DNA of 64,000 nucleotides from the NCBI GenBank assembly GCA_001662425.1, contig BDDC01000031.1, positions 1-64,000 on the forward strand, in the 5' to 3' direction. The notes under the pieces were generated by a model. The model was not told where the DNA came from and searched no databases. It saw only the letters and a list, made by a program, of their open reading frames with translations. Made by a program: the position numbers and the translations under genes. This DNA is from Chlamydomonas sphaeroides (taxonomy: Eukaryota > Chlorophyta > Chlorophyceae > Chlamydomonadales > Chlamydomonadaceae). This document shows, one piece after another, positions 42,047 to 50,638 of the stretch (positions are counted from its first letter, which is position 1; every line of letters starts with the position of its first letter).

Positions 42047-42859
42047 AACTTATTTTTGGGGGCCAAAGTACAGAGTAGTACACACACAAACATGGCAACT
42101 CCCGTCGAAATGCTGCCGTGTAGGTTCAATATTGTGTGCGAAAACCCATTCTATCCTGCCATCTGTGTCTTTGACAAAGAAGACGGCATTTCCAACGCTA
42201 TCTTGAGGAACGTTGAGTGGGAGCCGGAGGTGTGCGGCACACTCGCGCGCATGTACGTGCCGGGTACCGACGTCATTGATGTGGGTGCCAACCTGGGCCT
42301 TAATGCGATGGGGCTGCATAGTCGAGCAAACGTGACAGGCGTGATCCACATGTTTGAGCCGCAGCATGATGTGTTCACCGCGCTACGCTTCAACTCGCAG
42401 TACCTGCCGGCCAAGCTTTACAACATGGCCGTAGCAGATACCATGCGTATGTTAGGCTTCGAGCAGGTGCATGGAAACATTGGCGGGACACCCCTGCAGG
42501 GCCTAGGCGGGGCCCTCGGGTCACCCTACGCGCTGCCGCTGACCGCCAAGGCCACGCACGTCCTCGCGGCGCCCTTGGATGCCATCACATTCGCAAACCG
42601 TATCTCTGTGATCAAGATCGATGCAGAGGGCGCCGAGTTGAACGTTTTACTGGGTGCACAGAACTTGATCGCCAGAGACCGCCCGGCCATCGTGATTGAA
42701 GTGTGGCCAAACAACCGCCCCCTCGTGTTTGAACTTTTGACGAGGCTGGGATACACCCTCCAGGAGCACATTCAGGACACGTTCCTGAACGACTTCCTTT
42801 GGGTCCCGTCCCCGTCTTCTGTTGCTCCTCCAGTAGACGAAGTCAAGTCGGAGGCGTAG
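42041..42859 (+). CDS. FkbM-type methyltransferase
   Basis: A protein of 272 residues from ATG 42041; an in-frame ATG at 42092 (MATPVEM) is an alternative. SAM-binding motif I is VIDVGANLGLNAM, followed by IHMFEPQ and the late motifs ISVIKIDAEGAELNVLLGA and PAIVIEVWPNN, all characteristic of FkbM O-methyltransferases. In giant viruses these often modify glycans. If translated from 42041, the protein begins MGNLFLGAK. The Met-Gly start would permit N-myristoylation, though a Ser/Thr at position 6 is lacking. Confidence 0.85.
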   Translation: MGNLFLGAKVQSSTHTNMATPVEMLPCRFNIVCENPFYPAICVFDKEDGISNAILRNVEWEPEVCGTLARMYVPGTDVIDVGANLGLNAMGLHSRANVTGVIHMFEPQHDVFTALRFNSQYLPAKLYNMAVADTMRMLGFEQVHGNIGGTPLQGLGGALGSPYALPLTAKATHVLAAPLDAITFANRISVIKIDAEGAELNVLLGAQNLIARDRPAIVIEVWPNNRPLVFELLTRLGYTLQEHIQDTFLNDFLWVPSPSSVAPPVDEVKSEA

Positions 42860-42897
42860 ATTTTTCGCTCGGCATACTGTAGTAAAAGAGTAACCGG

Positions 42898-43149
42898 ATG
42901 GTCTTTGGAAGGATCAAACCCTTGTTCTTCTTTGGAGCGTTTGCCTTGGGCCTGCTGTATTGCTACATGATGGCACCGACGCCGCGCGTTGTCATCAAGT
43001 ATCCCACGCCGTACAACGCGGAGAGCACGGTATATCGTGACGCAAGTGACACATGTTACAAGTACGCGGCAGAACAGATCTCGTGTCCTCGAGATACATC
43101 GCTCATCAAAGCACAACCTACGAACGGTGCCAAAGATTTGTCGACGTAA
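42898..43149 (+). CDS. Small membrane protein with KYPTP signature
   Basis: A protein of 83 residues with an N-terminal membrane segment (LFFFGAFALGLLYCYMM) and the ectodomain motif IKYPTPYNAESTVYRD followed by DTCYKY and a later Cys. This KYPTPxN...CYKY pattern recurs in small virion membrane proteins of many nucleocytoviruses. The next gene has the same layout and may be a diverged tandem copy. It ends in a strong hairpin. Confidence 0.75.
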   Translation: MVFGRIKPLFFFGAFALGLLYCYMMAPTPRVVIKYPTPYNAESTVYRDASDTCYKYAAEQISCPRDTSLIKAQPTNGAKDLST

Positions 43150-43175
43150 CTCACAAGAAGAGACGTCGACAAATC
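43135..43175. terminator. Perfect 13-bp hairpin at gene end
   Basis: GATTTGTCGACGT (43135-43147) pairs perfectly with ACGTCGACAAATC (43163-43175) across a 15-nt loop. The TAA stop of the upstream gene overlaps the stem/loop junction. A transcription end or poly(A) signal of the mimivirus hairpin type is likely. Confidence 0.7.
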
Positions 43176-43190
43176 GTTGGCAATCGACAA

Positions 43191-43478
43191 ATGATGGCAA
43201 TCGTTGCTGGCAAAAAAAGTATGCTGAAGAGTGTGCTCAACAACGACATCGGACTCATCATCATCTCCGTGATCCTTGGGTTGGGTCTGGCGGCATTGTT
43301 TCGCAAGGTGTGTACCGACGGCAAATGCATCGTCATCCACGGCCCGGATCCGGATGAGGTTTCGAAGCACGTCTACAAGGTCAAGGACGATTGCTACACT
43401 TACAAGCCATACGTCACCGAGTGCACAGCTGACACGGTGGCTATCTCATCAGGTGACGACAACAAAACTAAAAAGTAA
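43191..43478 (+). CDS. Small membrane protein, tandem relative of the preceding gene
   Basis: A protein of 95 residues (MMAIVAGKKS start) with a membrane segment (GLIIISVILGLGLAALF). The short ectodomain (IHGPDPDEVSKHVYKVKDDCYTYKPYVTEC core) has the same order of proline turn, Val/Tyr, and C-Y-x-Y as the preceding KYPTP protein. The frame extends upstream to 43053, but the hairpin and preceding gene argue for this start. Confidence 0.68.
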   Translation: MMAIVAGKKSMLKSVLNNDIGLIIISVILGLGLAALFRKVCTDGKCIVIHGPDPDEVSKHVYKVKDDCYTYKPYVTECTADTVAISSGDDNKTKK

Positions 43479-43491
43479 ATGAGGACAAAAT

Positions 43492-44079
43492 TCAAGTGTA
43501 CGCAAAGTCCTTGGCACCGCAGGGGCGTGGAAAGTCACTGAGGATCATGCCGTGTGGGGCACGCAGCCGCGGGGCTGCTGGAGTGGTCCTGAGTGGAGAA
43601 CCTGAAGCCGAATCATGAACCTGAAGCGTCGGTAATAGAAGACGCTCATCGTCGTGCACCGCCTTTGCTGCTATGCGTTCGTTCTCGTCGTCGTCATCGT
43701 TCTTGTTCGGGGCTTCCTCGAGGACATCCATGTCCACTGGCGTTGACGAGCAATCATAAGTCCAATCCAGCAACGCCGTCGTTTCCTTACTCTTAAGAGA
43801 GGGACCAAAAATATGCTCCATGTTTTCGTCATCACAAACAGCGCTGGTCATAAGTTCGTGGTGGTTATTGAATAACAGGTTCCGATACATGGAGGTGTCG
43901 GTACCGTAGGGGTACGCCATGGCCCCCTGTGCCAATTCCCTTAGCACCGCTTGTGACAGGCAAGATGATTCCGTTCTGCTGTCTGCTGCTTTCTTCGCGC
44001 CATCCGGCAGTCGGGTGGTGGAGTGGTGCATGATGCGACACATGCTTCGGTCATCATCATCCCAGTTAATCTGTTCCAT
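43492..44079 (-). CDS. Hypothetical acidic protein
   Basis: A protein of 195 residues, rich in Asp, Asn and Ser, without membrane segments or recognisable motifs. The C-terminal part has APHGMILSDFPRPCGAKDFAYT. The upstream region on its strand holds GAGTTACAACGT repeats. Not recognised. Confidence 0.55.
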   Translation of the reverse strand: MEQINWDDDDRSMCRIMHHSTTRLPDGAKKAADSRTESSCLSQAVLRELAQGAMAYPYGTDTSMYRNLLFNNHHELMTSAVCDDENMEHIFGPSLKSKETTALLDWTYDCSSTPVDMDVLEEAPNKNDDDDENERIAAKAVHDDERLLLPTLQVHDSASGSPLRTTPAAPRLRAPHGMILSDFPRPCGAKDFAYT

Positions 44080-44089
44080 TTCGGAGAGT

Positions 44090-44175
44090 TACAACGTGAG
44101 TTACAACGTGAGTTACAATGAGAGTTACAACGTGAGTGTCGGGGAGTTTCGGAGAGTTTCGGAGAGTGTCGGAGA
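44090..44175. repeat. Short tandem repeats upstream of the 43492-44079 gene
   Basis: Four copies of gagttacaacgt-type units are followed by four of gtttcggaga/gtgtcggaga type. They fill the 120-bp space between two minus-strand genes and may influence the promoter of the 43492-44079 gene. Confidence 0.7.
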
Positions 44176-44199
44176 GGTTACTCTGTTTATACTTGAGGA

Positions 44200-45552
44200 C
44201 TACGAGAATGATTGTTCTCGTACGAGGGACTTGATCTTGTCGACGTCCGGGGTGTCCATTTCGTGGACGGTGCGCATGATCGTCGTCAGGATGCCGTAGA
44301 GCTGGCTTTTGCTCAGGTCAGCAGGCGCCACGTCTGCAATGAGACCCTTGAGGACATCGGCAAATTCCAGGGATCGGATGAGCAGGACCTGCAGCTGCTC
44401 CTGGAACTCTGCCATTGGATTGATGTCAGGCTCCGGAGTCGTGGCTGTGTAGAGGGCGTACATGGGCGTCTTCCTGAATGCACGGACATGCTCTGAGAGC
44501 TCACTAGGTTCGGCGGCGCGGCGTAGGATGCGCTCATAGCACGCAGACACGACCTCTCCAATGCGCGCCGACTCGCCCCGGTAATCGGCAACTTCCATGC
44601 TGATGCCGTCATCGGTTACAGCCATGCCCTTTGCACGGATCTTGCCAAAGAGGTGCCCCAGGTCCTCCTCGTTCAGGAGGTCATCATACAGAGACTTGAA
44701 CACTTGGCCGAGGCGCTCACACATGCACAAACGGTACTCGTCGGACGAGATCATCGAATCCGTCAGGCGCGGCAGGAACTCGCTCCCCTCGTACTCGTGC
44801 AAGTGCGCCTTGACGAACTCGTGAATGTTCAGCCCCCGTCCCAGGTAGTTGACGTATGCATGGCGCGCGGCCACGTAGCGCTCATTAAACGTAGCGTGCA
44901 AGTGACCGACGTGCTCTGACAGCACCGCTGCGTTCCCGAAGCGCGCCTTGTACGCAAAGTACTCCTGCACATACATCGGCCGCTCGAACTCAGCTTCAAA
45001 CACGGAAAGGAATTTGTCGTCATGGTGCATGCCTTCAAGAGCGCCGCCATCTTCCCCGGTGATATCGATCGTCCTGGTGTCCCTTAAAGACTCGTCCTTG
45101 TCGTTGTCCTTGTCCTTGTCGTCGTCGTCAGGTGATGTAGACTGAGTAGTAGCAGGTGTTTGGGAGTTCCACGAGGTCCACCATGCCTGCATGTCGCTCT
45201 GCAATTGTTCCACGGTGTACTTGGTGTCGTTGACAAAGCGCGCCACGAATTCTTCACGCACAGTGGACGGCATGTCGTTCACGGCTGACTCGGGCGGCGG
45301 CGTGAGCAGACTGAAGACTTTGAGCACCAGCTCAGTTTTCTTCTCATGGAACTCGGGCGAATGCCGCAGAAAGCTCTCGACGCTGTTAGTTCCGCACGCT
45401 CCTCCAGATGATGGCGTTTTGACAAATGCATTAAAGAGCTCCCCCAGCCCCTTCTGCGTTGCGGCGCTGCCCAGCACGTCAAAGTAGATGCGCGTAAACT
45501 CGCGAAACTGAGGGCGCGCAGTGTATGCTTGTCTGAACGACGGCTGCTGCAT
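44200..45552 (-). CDS. Helical protein with DUF4214-like repeats
   Basis: A protein of 450 residues. Two or three repeats look alike: FTRIYFDVLGSAATQKGLGELFN...SVESFLRHSPEF near the start, and CYERILRRAAEPSELSEHVRAF near residue 355. This is the pattern of DUF4214-type helical repeats (xxxYxxxLGRxPDxxGLxxW). A Thr/Asp/Lys-rich linker lies in between. Role unknown; such repeats can mediate protein or glycan contacts. The call is an inference. Confidence 0.6.
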   Translation of the reverse strand: MQQPSFRQAYTARPQFREFTRIYFDVLGSAATQKGLGELFNAFVKTPSSGGACGTNSVESFLRHSPEFHEKKTELVLKVFSLLTPPPESAVNDMPSTVREEFVARFVNDTKYTVEQLQSDMQAWWTSWNSQTPATTQSTSPDDDDKDKDNDKDESLRDTRTIDITGEDGGALEGMHHDDKFLSVFEAEFERPMYVQEYFAYKARFGNAAVLSEHVGHLHATFNERYVAARHAYVNYLGRGLNIHEFVKAHLHEYEGSEFLPRLTDSMISSDEYRLCMCERLGQVFKSLYDDLLNEEDLGHLFGKIRAKGMAVTDDGISMEVADYRGESARIGEVVSACYERILRRAAEPSELSEHVRAFRKTPMYALYTATTPEPDINPMAEFQEQLQVLLIRSLEFADVLKGLIADVAPADLSKSQLYGILTTIMRTVHEMDTPDVDKIKSLVREQSFS

Positions 45553-45681
45553 GCTGATAATATATTGTACAGTTGTGCGATGGTTCTTATGCCAGTTTCA
45601 TTATTTCTCTGAAATCTATTATAATAGCGACACACGCAGAGCGCGCGCACACGCACACAACAAACAAGAACACAGACGACC

Positions 45682-46077
45682 ATGAAGGGGGTATTCTTTG
45701 ATACGACAGCCTGCATTCACAGTGCCGCGGGGCAGCTCATCTGCGCCCCGCGTAGACAAGCGCCTCCTCCTGTATTCGAGGGGTTCGATTCCGAGATGGA
45801 AGATGACGGCCCAGGAGCGGAGGATGTGATTGATCAATTCACGGTCTCTGACAATGGTCTCCAATACGTGATCGGTACAAAATCGGAGCGTGTAGTCGTC
45901 TTCCCGCTCTCCCGTAACATGTATGTGAGCGCCGTCACGGTGCCCCCGCGAACAATTCTAACCCTTCAGGCCGCCAACGGCATCAAGGAACGACTAGCAA
46001 ACACCACGTGCATGCCGACACTCATCAAGGTGACCAGTGTATTTGAACCCGTCACAGTAGACGTGAGACGTCCCTGA
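45682..46077 (+). CDS. Small virion-type protein
   Basis: A protein of 131 residues. The N-terminus has the pattern HSAAGQLICAPR followed by VFEGFDSEME. A short C-terminal beta-rich domain follows (VVVFPLSRNMYVSAVTVPP). The GQLICAPR...EGF pattern is like small proteins of giant-virus virions. It is divergent from the 44200-45552 gene across a spacer with an A/T-rich promoter-like stretch (gaaatctattataatagcg). Confidence 0.55.
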   Translation: MKGVFFDTTACIHSAAGQLICAPRRQAPPPVFEGFDSEMEDDGPGAEDVIDQFTVSDNGLQYVIGTKSERVVVFPLSRNMYVSAVTVPPRTILTLQAANGIKERLANTTCMPTLIKVTSVFEPVTVDVRRP

Positions 46078-46117
46078 GTCCTACCACTAAAGTCCTTCCA
46101 CTAAAAACAATATGTCC

Positions 46118-46744
46118 CTACCACCGAATAACGCCCGCGAACGTCGCTAACACGCTAGGCCAATCGTATAGCTCGATGTACCTTGCGGTCTCCGGCACCG
46201 TCAAGAGACGCCACCGTGGCGGCAGGATCAAAGTTCTCCCTTCTTTCATGCGGAACTCAATGGGCGTCGAGCTCTTTGGGTGACAGCACACCACGCCGGT
46301 GGTCATGGGAGTCATGGGGTCAACGTCGTCGGGAACACTGATTTTGTTTGGAGGTCGATGGAGTATGTTGTACATGCCCGCTGTTGTACGCGGAACTACG
46401 TCATTCTTGTAGGTTCTCCGAAAAGCATGCGTGTACTGGAATACCGTCTTTATGAACGCATCGACATCGGGCAGGAGCTCGTCCAGAACGTAGGGAACCC
46501 TGTAAGAACTGATGAGGTCGGGTGTGAACTCGGTGATGGATACCTGCGCAGGCCCGATGGCAGCATCCCCCGCGACAATGCGATGGTACCGCACACACAG
46601 CAGCCATGCAACGAGCACTGCAATGACAACAATGGTCGCCTCGTTGGACAAAGATGTCCATCGCCGATGACCAGCTGCAACGAGGAGGGTCGGTAGCTCT
46701 GGTACGAGATTGTTCGTAGGATTTAGGGGAGAATTGTCGTCCAT
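46118..46744 (-). CDS. Single-pass membrane protein
   Basis: A protein of 208 residues. A membrane segment lies near residues 36-52 (TIVVIAVLVAWLLCVRY). The long C-terminal domain contains VVPRTTAGMYNILHRPPNK, two adjacent Cys residues (VVCCHPKS) and a terminal beta-type section. Likely in the virion membrane. Not assigned to a family. Confidence 0.62.
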   Translation of the reverse strand: MDDNSPLNPTNNLVPELPTLLVAAGHRRWTSLSNEATIVVIAVLVAWLLCVRYHRIVAGDAAIGPAQVSITEFTPDLISSYRVPYVLDELLPDVDAFIKTVFQYTHAFRRTYKNDVVPRTTAGMYNILHRPPNKISVPDDVDPMTPMTTGVVCCHPKSSTPIEFRMKEGRTLILPPRWRLLTVPETARYIELYDWPSVLATFAGVIRW

Positions 46745-46827
46745 TTCGTTGTTCCCATTTTAGTTGACGACCTAATTATATACGCGGTTTGTGAGCGCGG
46801 GTCTCACAAAGCGGTTAAAAAAAAGAC

Positions 46828-46974
46828 ATGGGTACCAGTAGCGGTAACAACTCCGGGTCCGCAGCATGGATACCAATCTACACTATCAACGTTGTGTGCA
46901 TTACGGTCATTGTGCTGGTGGTACTGTGGTCACGGGGAATGCCCGGGTTTCTACGGGCCATGTTTGGTATCTAG
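46828..46974 (+). CDS. Very small membrane protein (48 residues)
   Basis: An ATG frame of 48 codons plus TAG. A short polar start (MGTSSGNNSGSAAW) precedes one membrane helix (INVVCITVIVLVVLW) and a short basic tail (SRGMPGFLRAMFGI). The leader has a poly-A run (ggttaaaaaaaagac) just before the ATG, as expected for a viral promoter. The 3' end has a small inverted repeat (AAGAAG/CTTCTT) shared with the convergent gene's end. Confidence 0.6.
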   Translation: MGTSSGNNSGSAAWIPIYTINVVCITVIVLVVLWSRGMPGFLRAMFGI

Positions 46975-46984
46975 AAGAAGACAT

Positions 46985-48037
46985 TTACTTCTTGTGACGA
47001 GATCCTCCACCGTTGCGGCCGGGTCCACCGTTGCGACCGGGTCCACCGCCAGGAGGCTGCATCGAGGATAGCGTGCGCATCATGGTAGCCATGAGGTCTG
47101 CTGCGCCGCCCCCTGCTTGGGGGCAAAACCCTGTGCCGCCGTTACCACCCGGCGTCGGCAGTCCCATCGTGTTGATGAGCGACATGGCGTCATTGAGCAG
47201 GTCCTCCTGCTTCAACTGGCCGGATGACATTTGTGTTGAGATCTTGTTGCTAAGTTTGCTTACCACGGATCCCAGGAAGGAATTGGGGTTGCCGAGGTTC
47301 GCCAGGTCCAGCCACTTGGATGGGTCTTGCGTATCAATGTTGGACATGTCAATCTCTTCGGCAATCTCCTTGGCGATGGACCCGATCTTGCTACCCTGCA
47401 GGCTGTCCAGCATGTTCCGGATGGGCTCTGGGCCAGCCGCAGCCTCTGGATCTTCGGTCGGCGACTCGGTCGGCGTTGTGGTGGACAGCTCCAGCAGGCG
47501 GTCCAGCAGGCCGCGCGTGCACTCGTCCTCAACCGCGGCGATGGACTCCGAGAGCCCCTCAATGGCCGGCGCCGGGTCCGGCCAGCCCGTCCAGGAGCTA
47601 ACTGCCTGGATGCGCATGACGAGCTCAAGCAGGGACTCGAGCCCCTCCTTGTGTTTGACCTGCTGCAGGCGGGCAAGACAGGCCAGGACGTACAGGAGGC
47701 GCAGGAGCCCGATGCGCAGACCCTCCACCCCCTCGAGCACGTCGGCACCGTCCTTGGAGCTGTCGCTGAGAATGTCGCGGATGGTGATGCCCTCGACAAC
47801 CGGCGCGTCCATGATGGACGCCGGGACGTCGGTCGTAGGCAGAAGCAGGAGCTTCTGTTTTGCTAGTGCATCCAGAGGCAGATTCGCAATCCCGAAAATG
47901 AGGTGCGCCTCATCTCGCTTGTCGACGGCACGGTACTTGGACTTGACACGCTGCCGGATGTCATCGTTAACGCGCTTGACCAGGAGCAGAAAGTCCACCA
48001 GAAACGAGTTGTACGAAAAAACAATCTTGGAATCCAT
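46985..48037 (-). CDS. Conserved nucleocytovirus helical protein
   Basis: A protein of 350 residues. The N-terminal part (YNSFLVDFLLLVKRVND) is followed by a long helical domain, and the segment SLQGSKIGSIAKEIAEEIDMSN recalls a protein conserved in several giant viruses. The C-terminus is Gly/Pro/Arg-rich (GGPGRNGGPGRNGG) with a basic end. No enzyme motif. It is convergent with the tiny membrane-protein gene. Function unknown. Confidence 0.65.
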   Translation of the reverse strand: MDSKIVFSYNSFLVDFLLLVKRVNDDIRQRVKSKYRAVDKRDEAHLIFGIANLPLDALAKQKLLLLPTTDVPASIMDAPVVEGITIRDILSDSSKDGADVLEGVEGLRIGLLRLLYVLACLARLQQVKHKEGLESLLELVMRIQAVSSWTGWPDPAPAIEGLSESIAAVEDECTRGLLDRLLELSTTTPTESPTEDPEAAAGPEPIRNMLDSLQGSKIGSIAKEIAEEIDMSNIDTQDPSKWLDLANLGNPNSFLGSVVSKLSNKISTQMSSGQLKQEDLLNDAMSLINTMGLPTPGGNGGTGFCPQAGGGAADLMATMMRTLSSMQPPGGGPGRNGGPGRNGGGSRHKK

Positions 48038-48082
48038 GTTATCCGTGCTTTTTGTGCTATGACACGATGTCGCAACTACGCC

Positions 48083-48529
48083 TTATACCCCTTTTTGCGC
48101 CTGCAGCGCGCTTGACACCGCCAGCAGCACCTCAAGGTGCCGCCACACATTCGTCCGTTCCTCCTCGTGCATGCTCTGCCAGTTCTGTTTCAGAATAGTT
48201 ACGAGCTCCAGGCGCTGCCCCATGGCGCTCATCTCGTCTTTAAAGTCCTTCTCCAAGAAGAAGGCGTCGTTGTGCTGCAGGATCTGGTCGCGGTGAATGG
48301 GTACGACGTACAACTGGAACAGCTCCAGCACGGCGGATGCATTGATGGTGCACATGAGGTTCGTGGATGCGTAGATGCGTTTGAAGTCGTCAACGTCCGG
48401 AAAGCGCAGCGCAAGTTCCTTGATGAACTCGAGCAGCGCGCGGTTGAACGAATGCACCGTGATTGTTGACGTCGACTGTTGCTGCTGTTGCTGCTGTTGC
48501 TGCTGTTGCTGTTGGGGTTCGTACATCAT
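48083..48529 (-). CDS. Hypothetical protein with N-terminal poly-Gln
   Basis: A protein of 148 residues from the paired ATG at 48529/48526 (MMYEPQ...). A poly-Gln run encoded by CAA/CAG repeats is followed by a helical domain (HSFNRALLEFIKELALRFPD and VLELFQLYVVPIHRDQI). An upstream in-frame ATG at 48562 is less likely. It ends 45 bp before the start of the 46985-48037 gene on the same strand. Not recognised. Confidence 0.55.
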   Translation of the reverse strand: MMYEPQQQQQQQQQQQQQSTSTITVHSFNRALLEFIKELALRFPDVDDFKRIYASTNLMCTINASAVLELFQLYVVPIHRDQILQHNDAFFLEKDFKDEMSAMGQRLELVTILKQNWQSMHEEERTNVWRHLEVLLAVSSALQAQKGV

Positions 48530-48582
48530 TCTTCTTCCACTCTCCTTCAAGAGAAGGAGCATCGACCCTATACCAGTTTACA

Positions 48583-49179
48583 TTATGTTCGCCCGATGGG
48601 GGGTGGCAGTGCAGTCTGTACGCCCGGGCCGTTGCGCTGCGAGCTCTTGGCGGTATCGGTGTCCCGGTCCCGGTTCATCATGTACGCCTCCACCTCACTC
48701 GCATCCATCCGCGGCGGCTTGCCTGTGCTCTTCTCCCCCCTGTCTACTGACGCCGATGCCGACGTGCATACGCCCGTCGTCTCATCGCAGCTACCGAAGT
48801 TGTGGTGCTCATCCGTTGAAAACTCCCCACATGTCTCCAGCACCGAGTAGTAATCGGAGAACTGCCCTCCCGCGCTTGCCAACGAGAAGCCCACGAGCTC
48901 CTCCTTTTCGCTCTTTTGTGCCGAGAGCTGCTCTATGAACGTCAGCACGTCATCATCAACGAGCATGCGCCGGTCGATGGTCAAGATGGTCGGGACGGCC
49001 TGCACAAACGATGGGATCTCTGTCAAGTTCTCGTCTACGCACACGCCGAAAAAGTAGCCCGCGAGTTCGTGACGTTCCAGCGCGTCGCAGACCTGTCTGG
49101 AATACGCACAGTACCTGCTGTAGTACAGCACATGCCGTTGTTGTTGTTGTTGTTGATGGTAACCTGCCGTTGTCGACAT
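48583..49179 (-). CDS. Thioredoxin/glutaredoxin-like protein
   Basis: A protein of 198 residues. After a short Gln run the sequence HVLYYSRYCAYSRQVCDAL has a monothiol CxxS active site on a beta strand, and AVPTILTIDRRMLV supplies the cis-Pro strand of the fold. The C-terminal half is Ser/Thr/Asp-rich, ending in a MNRDRDTDTA segment. It may serve the cytoplasmic disulphide pathway that forms bonds in virion proteins. This is inference from the fold; no Erv1-like partner is in the window. Confidence 0.68.
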   Translation of the reverse strand: MSTTAGYHQQQQQQRHVLYYSRYCAYSRQVCDALERHELAGYFFGVCVDENLTEIPSFVQAVPTILTIDRRMLVDDDVLTFIEQLSAQKSEKEELVGFSLASAGGQFSDYYSVLETCGEFSTDEHHNFGSCDETTGVCTSASASVDRGEKSTGKPPRMDASEVEAYMMNRDRDTDTAKSSQRNGPGVQTALPPPIGRT

Positions 49180-49324
49180 GGTGATGAGTAGTTTACCGCA
49201 ACTTGGTTTTTTAACCAGGTTTCTCTATCACTGAGACGTACGCGCGAGATATATATATTTCGATGCGAGAGATATAAGGGATATAAGGTACTCCGGTGTG
49301 TCTCGTTCGCCCTTCAACAGCATC

Positions 49325-50638
49325 ATGGCCGACCTCGACGATGAGTCGCCTATGCCGACCTTTTCTGACCTCTCGGTGCGTGGTAACTACGCGGAATTCA
49401 AGATCACAGATATAGATCTTTCCATCGTCAACGCACTTCGCCGCGCGATCCTTTCGGACGTGCCCACGGCAGCCTTCTGCTTTGCGCCAGAGGCCGCCAC
49501 TAATACCATCGACGTCCACGTCAACACGTCCGTCCTCCACAACGAGTTCTTCGCGCACAGGCTATCCCTCGTGCCGGTGTACCTCACAGAGAACGAGACG
49601 CTCGATGTCGCCGCCGGCGTGCTGCAGTATGTCTTTCGACTCGACGTCAAGAACACCGGGACGGTCACGCCGCAGGACGTGACGACCGCTCAATTCACCG
49701 GCACGCTTAACGACAAGGAGATCGACGCTGAAACGCTCGCGCGCATTTTTCCAGCAGACCCAATCTCAAAGGATCACATTCTCCTGAATCGTCTCAAACC
49801 TAGTACCCCGGGAACGTCGAGCGGCGACGCCATCGACGCGGAGCAGCTGTCGGTCACGTGCCGTGTACGCCTGGGCACCGGCAAAGAACATGCGCGGTGG
49901 GCACCAACGAGTCTCTGCACGTTTGGCAACAGCATCGACGAGGTCAAGGCGGAAGGCGTGCTCGCGGAGGAGGTCGAGCGCGCGCGCCAGACCAACGCCA
50001 CCGAGGAGGAGGTCGCGCGGATTGCCCACGACTTCCGCTGCATCGGCCGACAGCGCTGCTTCGTCGTCAATGAACACGGCGAGCCCCGGCAGTTTACCTT
50101 CAAGCTGCGCAGCGAGTGCGGGCTCCGGCCCACGTACATCGTGTTCAAGGCTCTACAGATCATCTCTCAGCGTCTCGTTGTGCTGTCTGACAACATGCGC
50201 AGCGCCACAAGCCCCACGCCAGCAAACAAGCTCCCGGTCACGGTGCAGGCCATGGCCAACATCCCGGGTATGTTTGAGTTCACCGTGGAACAAGAAGATC
50301 ACACTATCGGTAACCTGGTCCAATCCATTATGTTCAACAAGTACATTCGTGGCGACGGCTCCAAAGCAGAACAAGAACCCAAACTCGACTACATCGCGTA
50401 CTACCAACCACACCCCCTGGAGAACCTGATCACCTTTCGCGTCAAGGCGCACGATGTCAACATCGACGTCGATGCGATTCGACAGATCATGGCAGATGGA
50501 GTGAACGTCGTCAAAGATGTTGTAGAGGGCGTCCTCCGCGAGTGGGTTACGTTTACGTCTCTCATCAGCACCGGCATCCGTGACGTCGCCGAGTTCATGA
50601 CCTCTGATGACCGCCTAGGGGCGACGATACATGAGTAA
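49325..50638 (+). CDS. RNA polymerase subunit RPB3/RPB11 fusion
   Basis: A protein of 437 residues from the ATG at 49325 (MADLDDESPMP). The N-terminal part is RPB3-like: YAEFKITDIDLSIVNALRRAILSDVPTAAF, HNEFFAHRLSLVPV. The C-terminal part is RPB11-like: FEFTVEQEDHTIGNLVQSIM, followed by YYQPHPLENLITFRV. The two alpha-like assembly subunits are thus on one chain, as in other nucleocytoviruses. The leader has TATA-like stretches (gagatatatatatttc, gagatataagggatataagg). Confidence 0.93.
   Translation: MADLDDESPMPTFSDLSVRGNYAEFKITDIDLSIVNALRRAILSDVPTAAFCFAPEAATNTIDVHVNTSVLHNEFFAHRLSLVPVYLTENETLDVAAGVLQYVFRLDVKNTGTVTPQDVTTAQFTGTLNDKEIDAETLARIFPADPISKDHILLNRLKPSTPGTSSGDAIDAEQLSVTCRVRLGTGKEHARWAPTSLCTFGNSIDEVKAEGVLAEEVERARQTNATEEEVARIAHDFRCIGRQRCFVVNEHGEPRQFTFKLRSECGLRPTYIVFKALQIISQRLVVLSDNMRSATSPTPANKLPVTVQAMANIPGMFEFTVEQEDHTIGNLVQSIMFNKYIRGDGSKAEQEPKLDYIAYYQPHPLENLITFRVKAHDVNIDVDAIRQIMADGVNVVKDVVEGVLREWVTFTSLISTGIRDVAEFMTSDDRLGATIHE

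Noticed and set aside
45770..45810. GGTTCGATTCC-like sequence resembling a tRNA T-loop
   Set aside because: It lies within the 45682 gene (EGFDSE) and no acceptor, D or anticodon stem could be paired around it.
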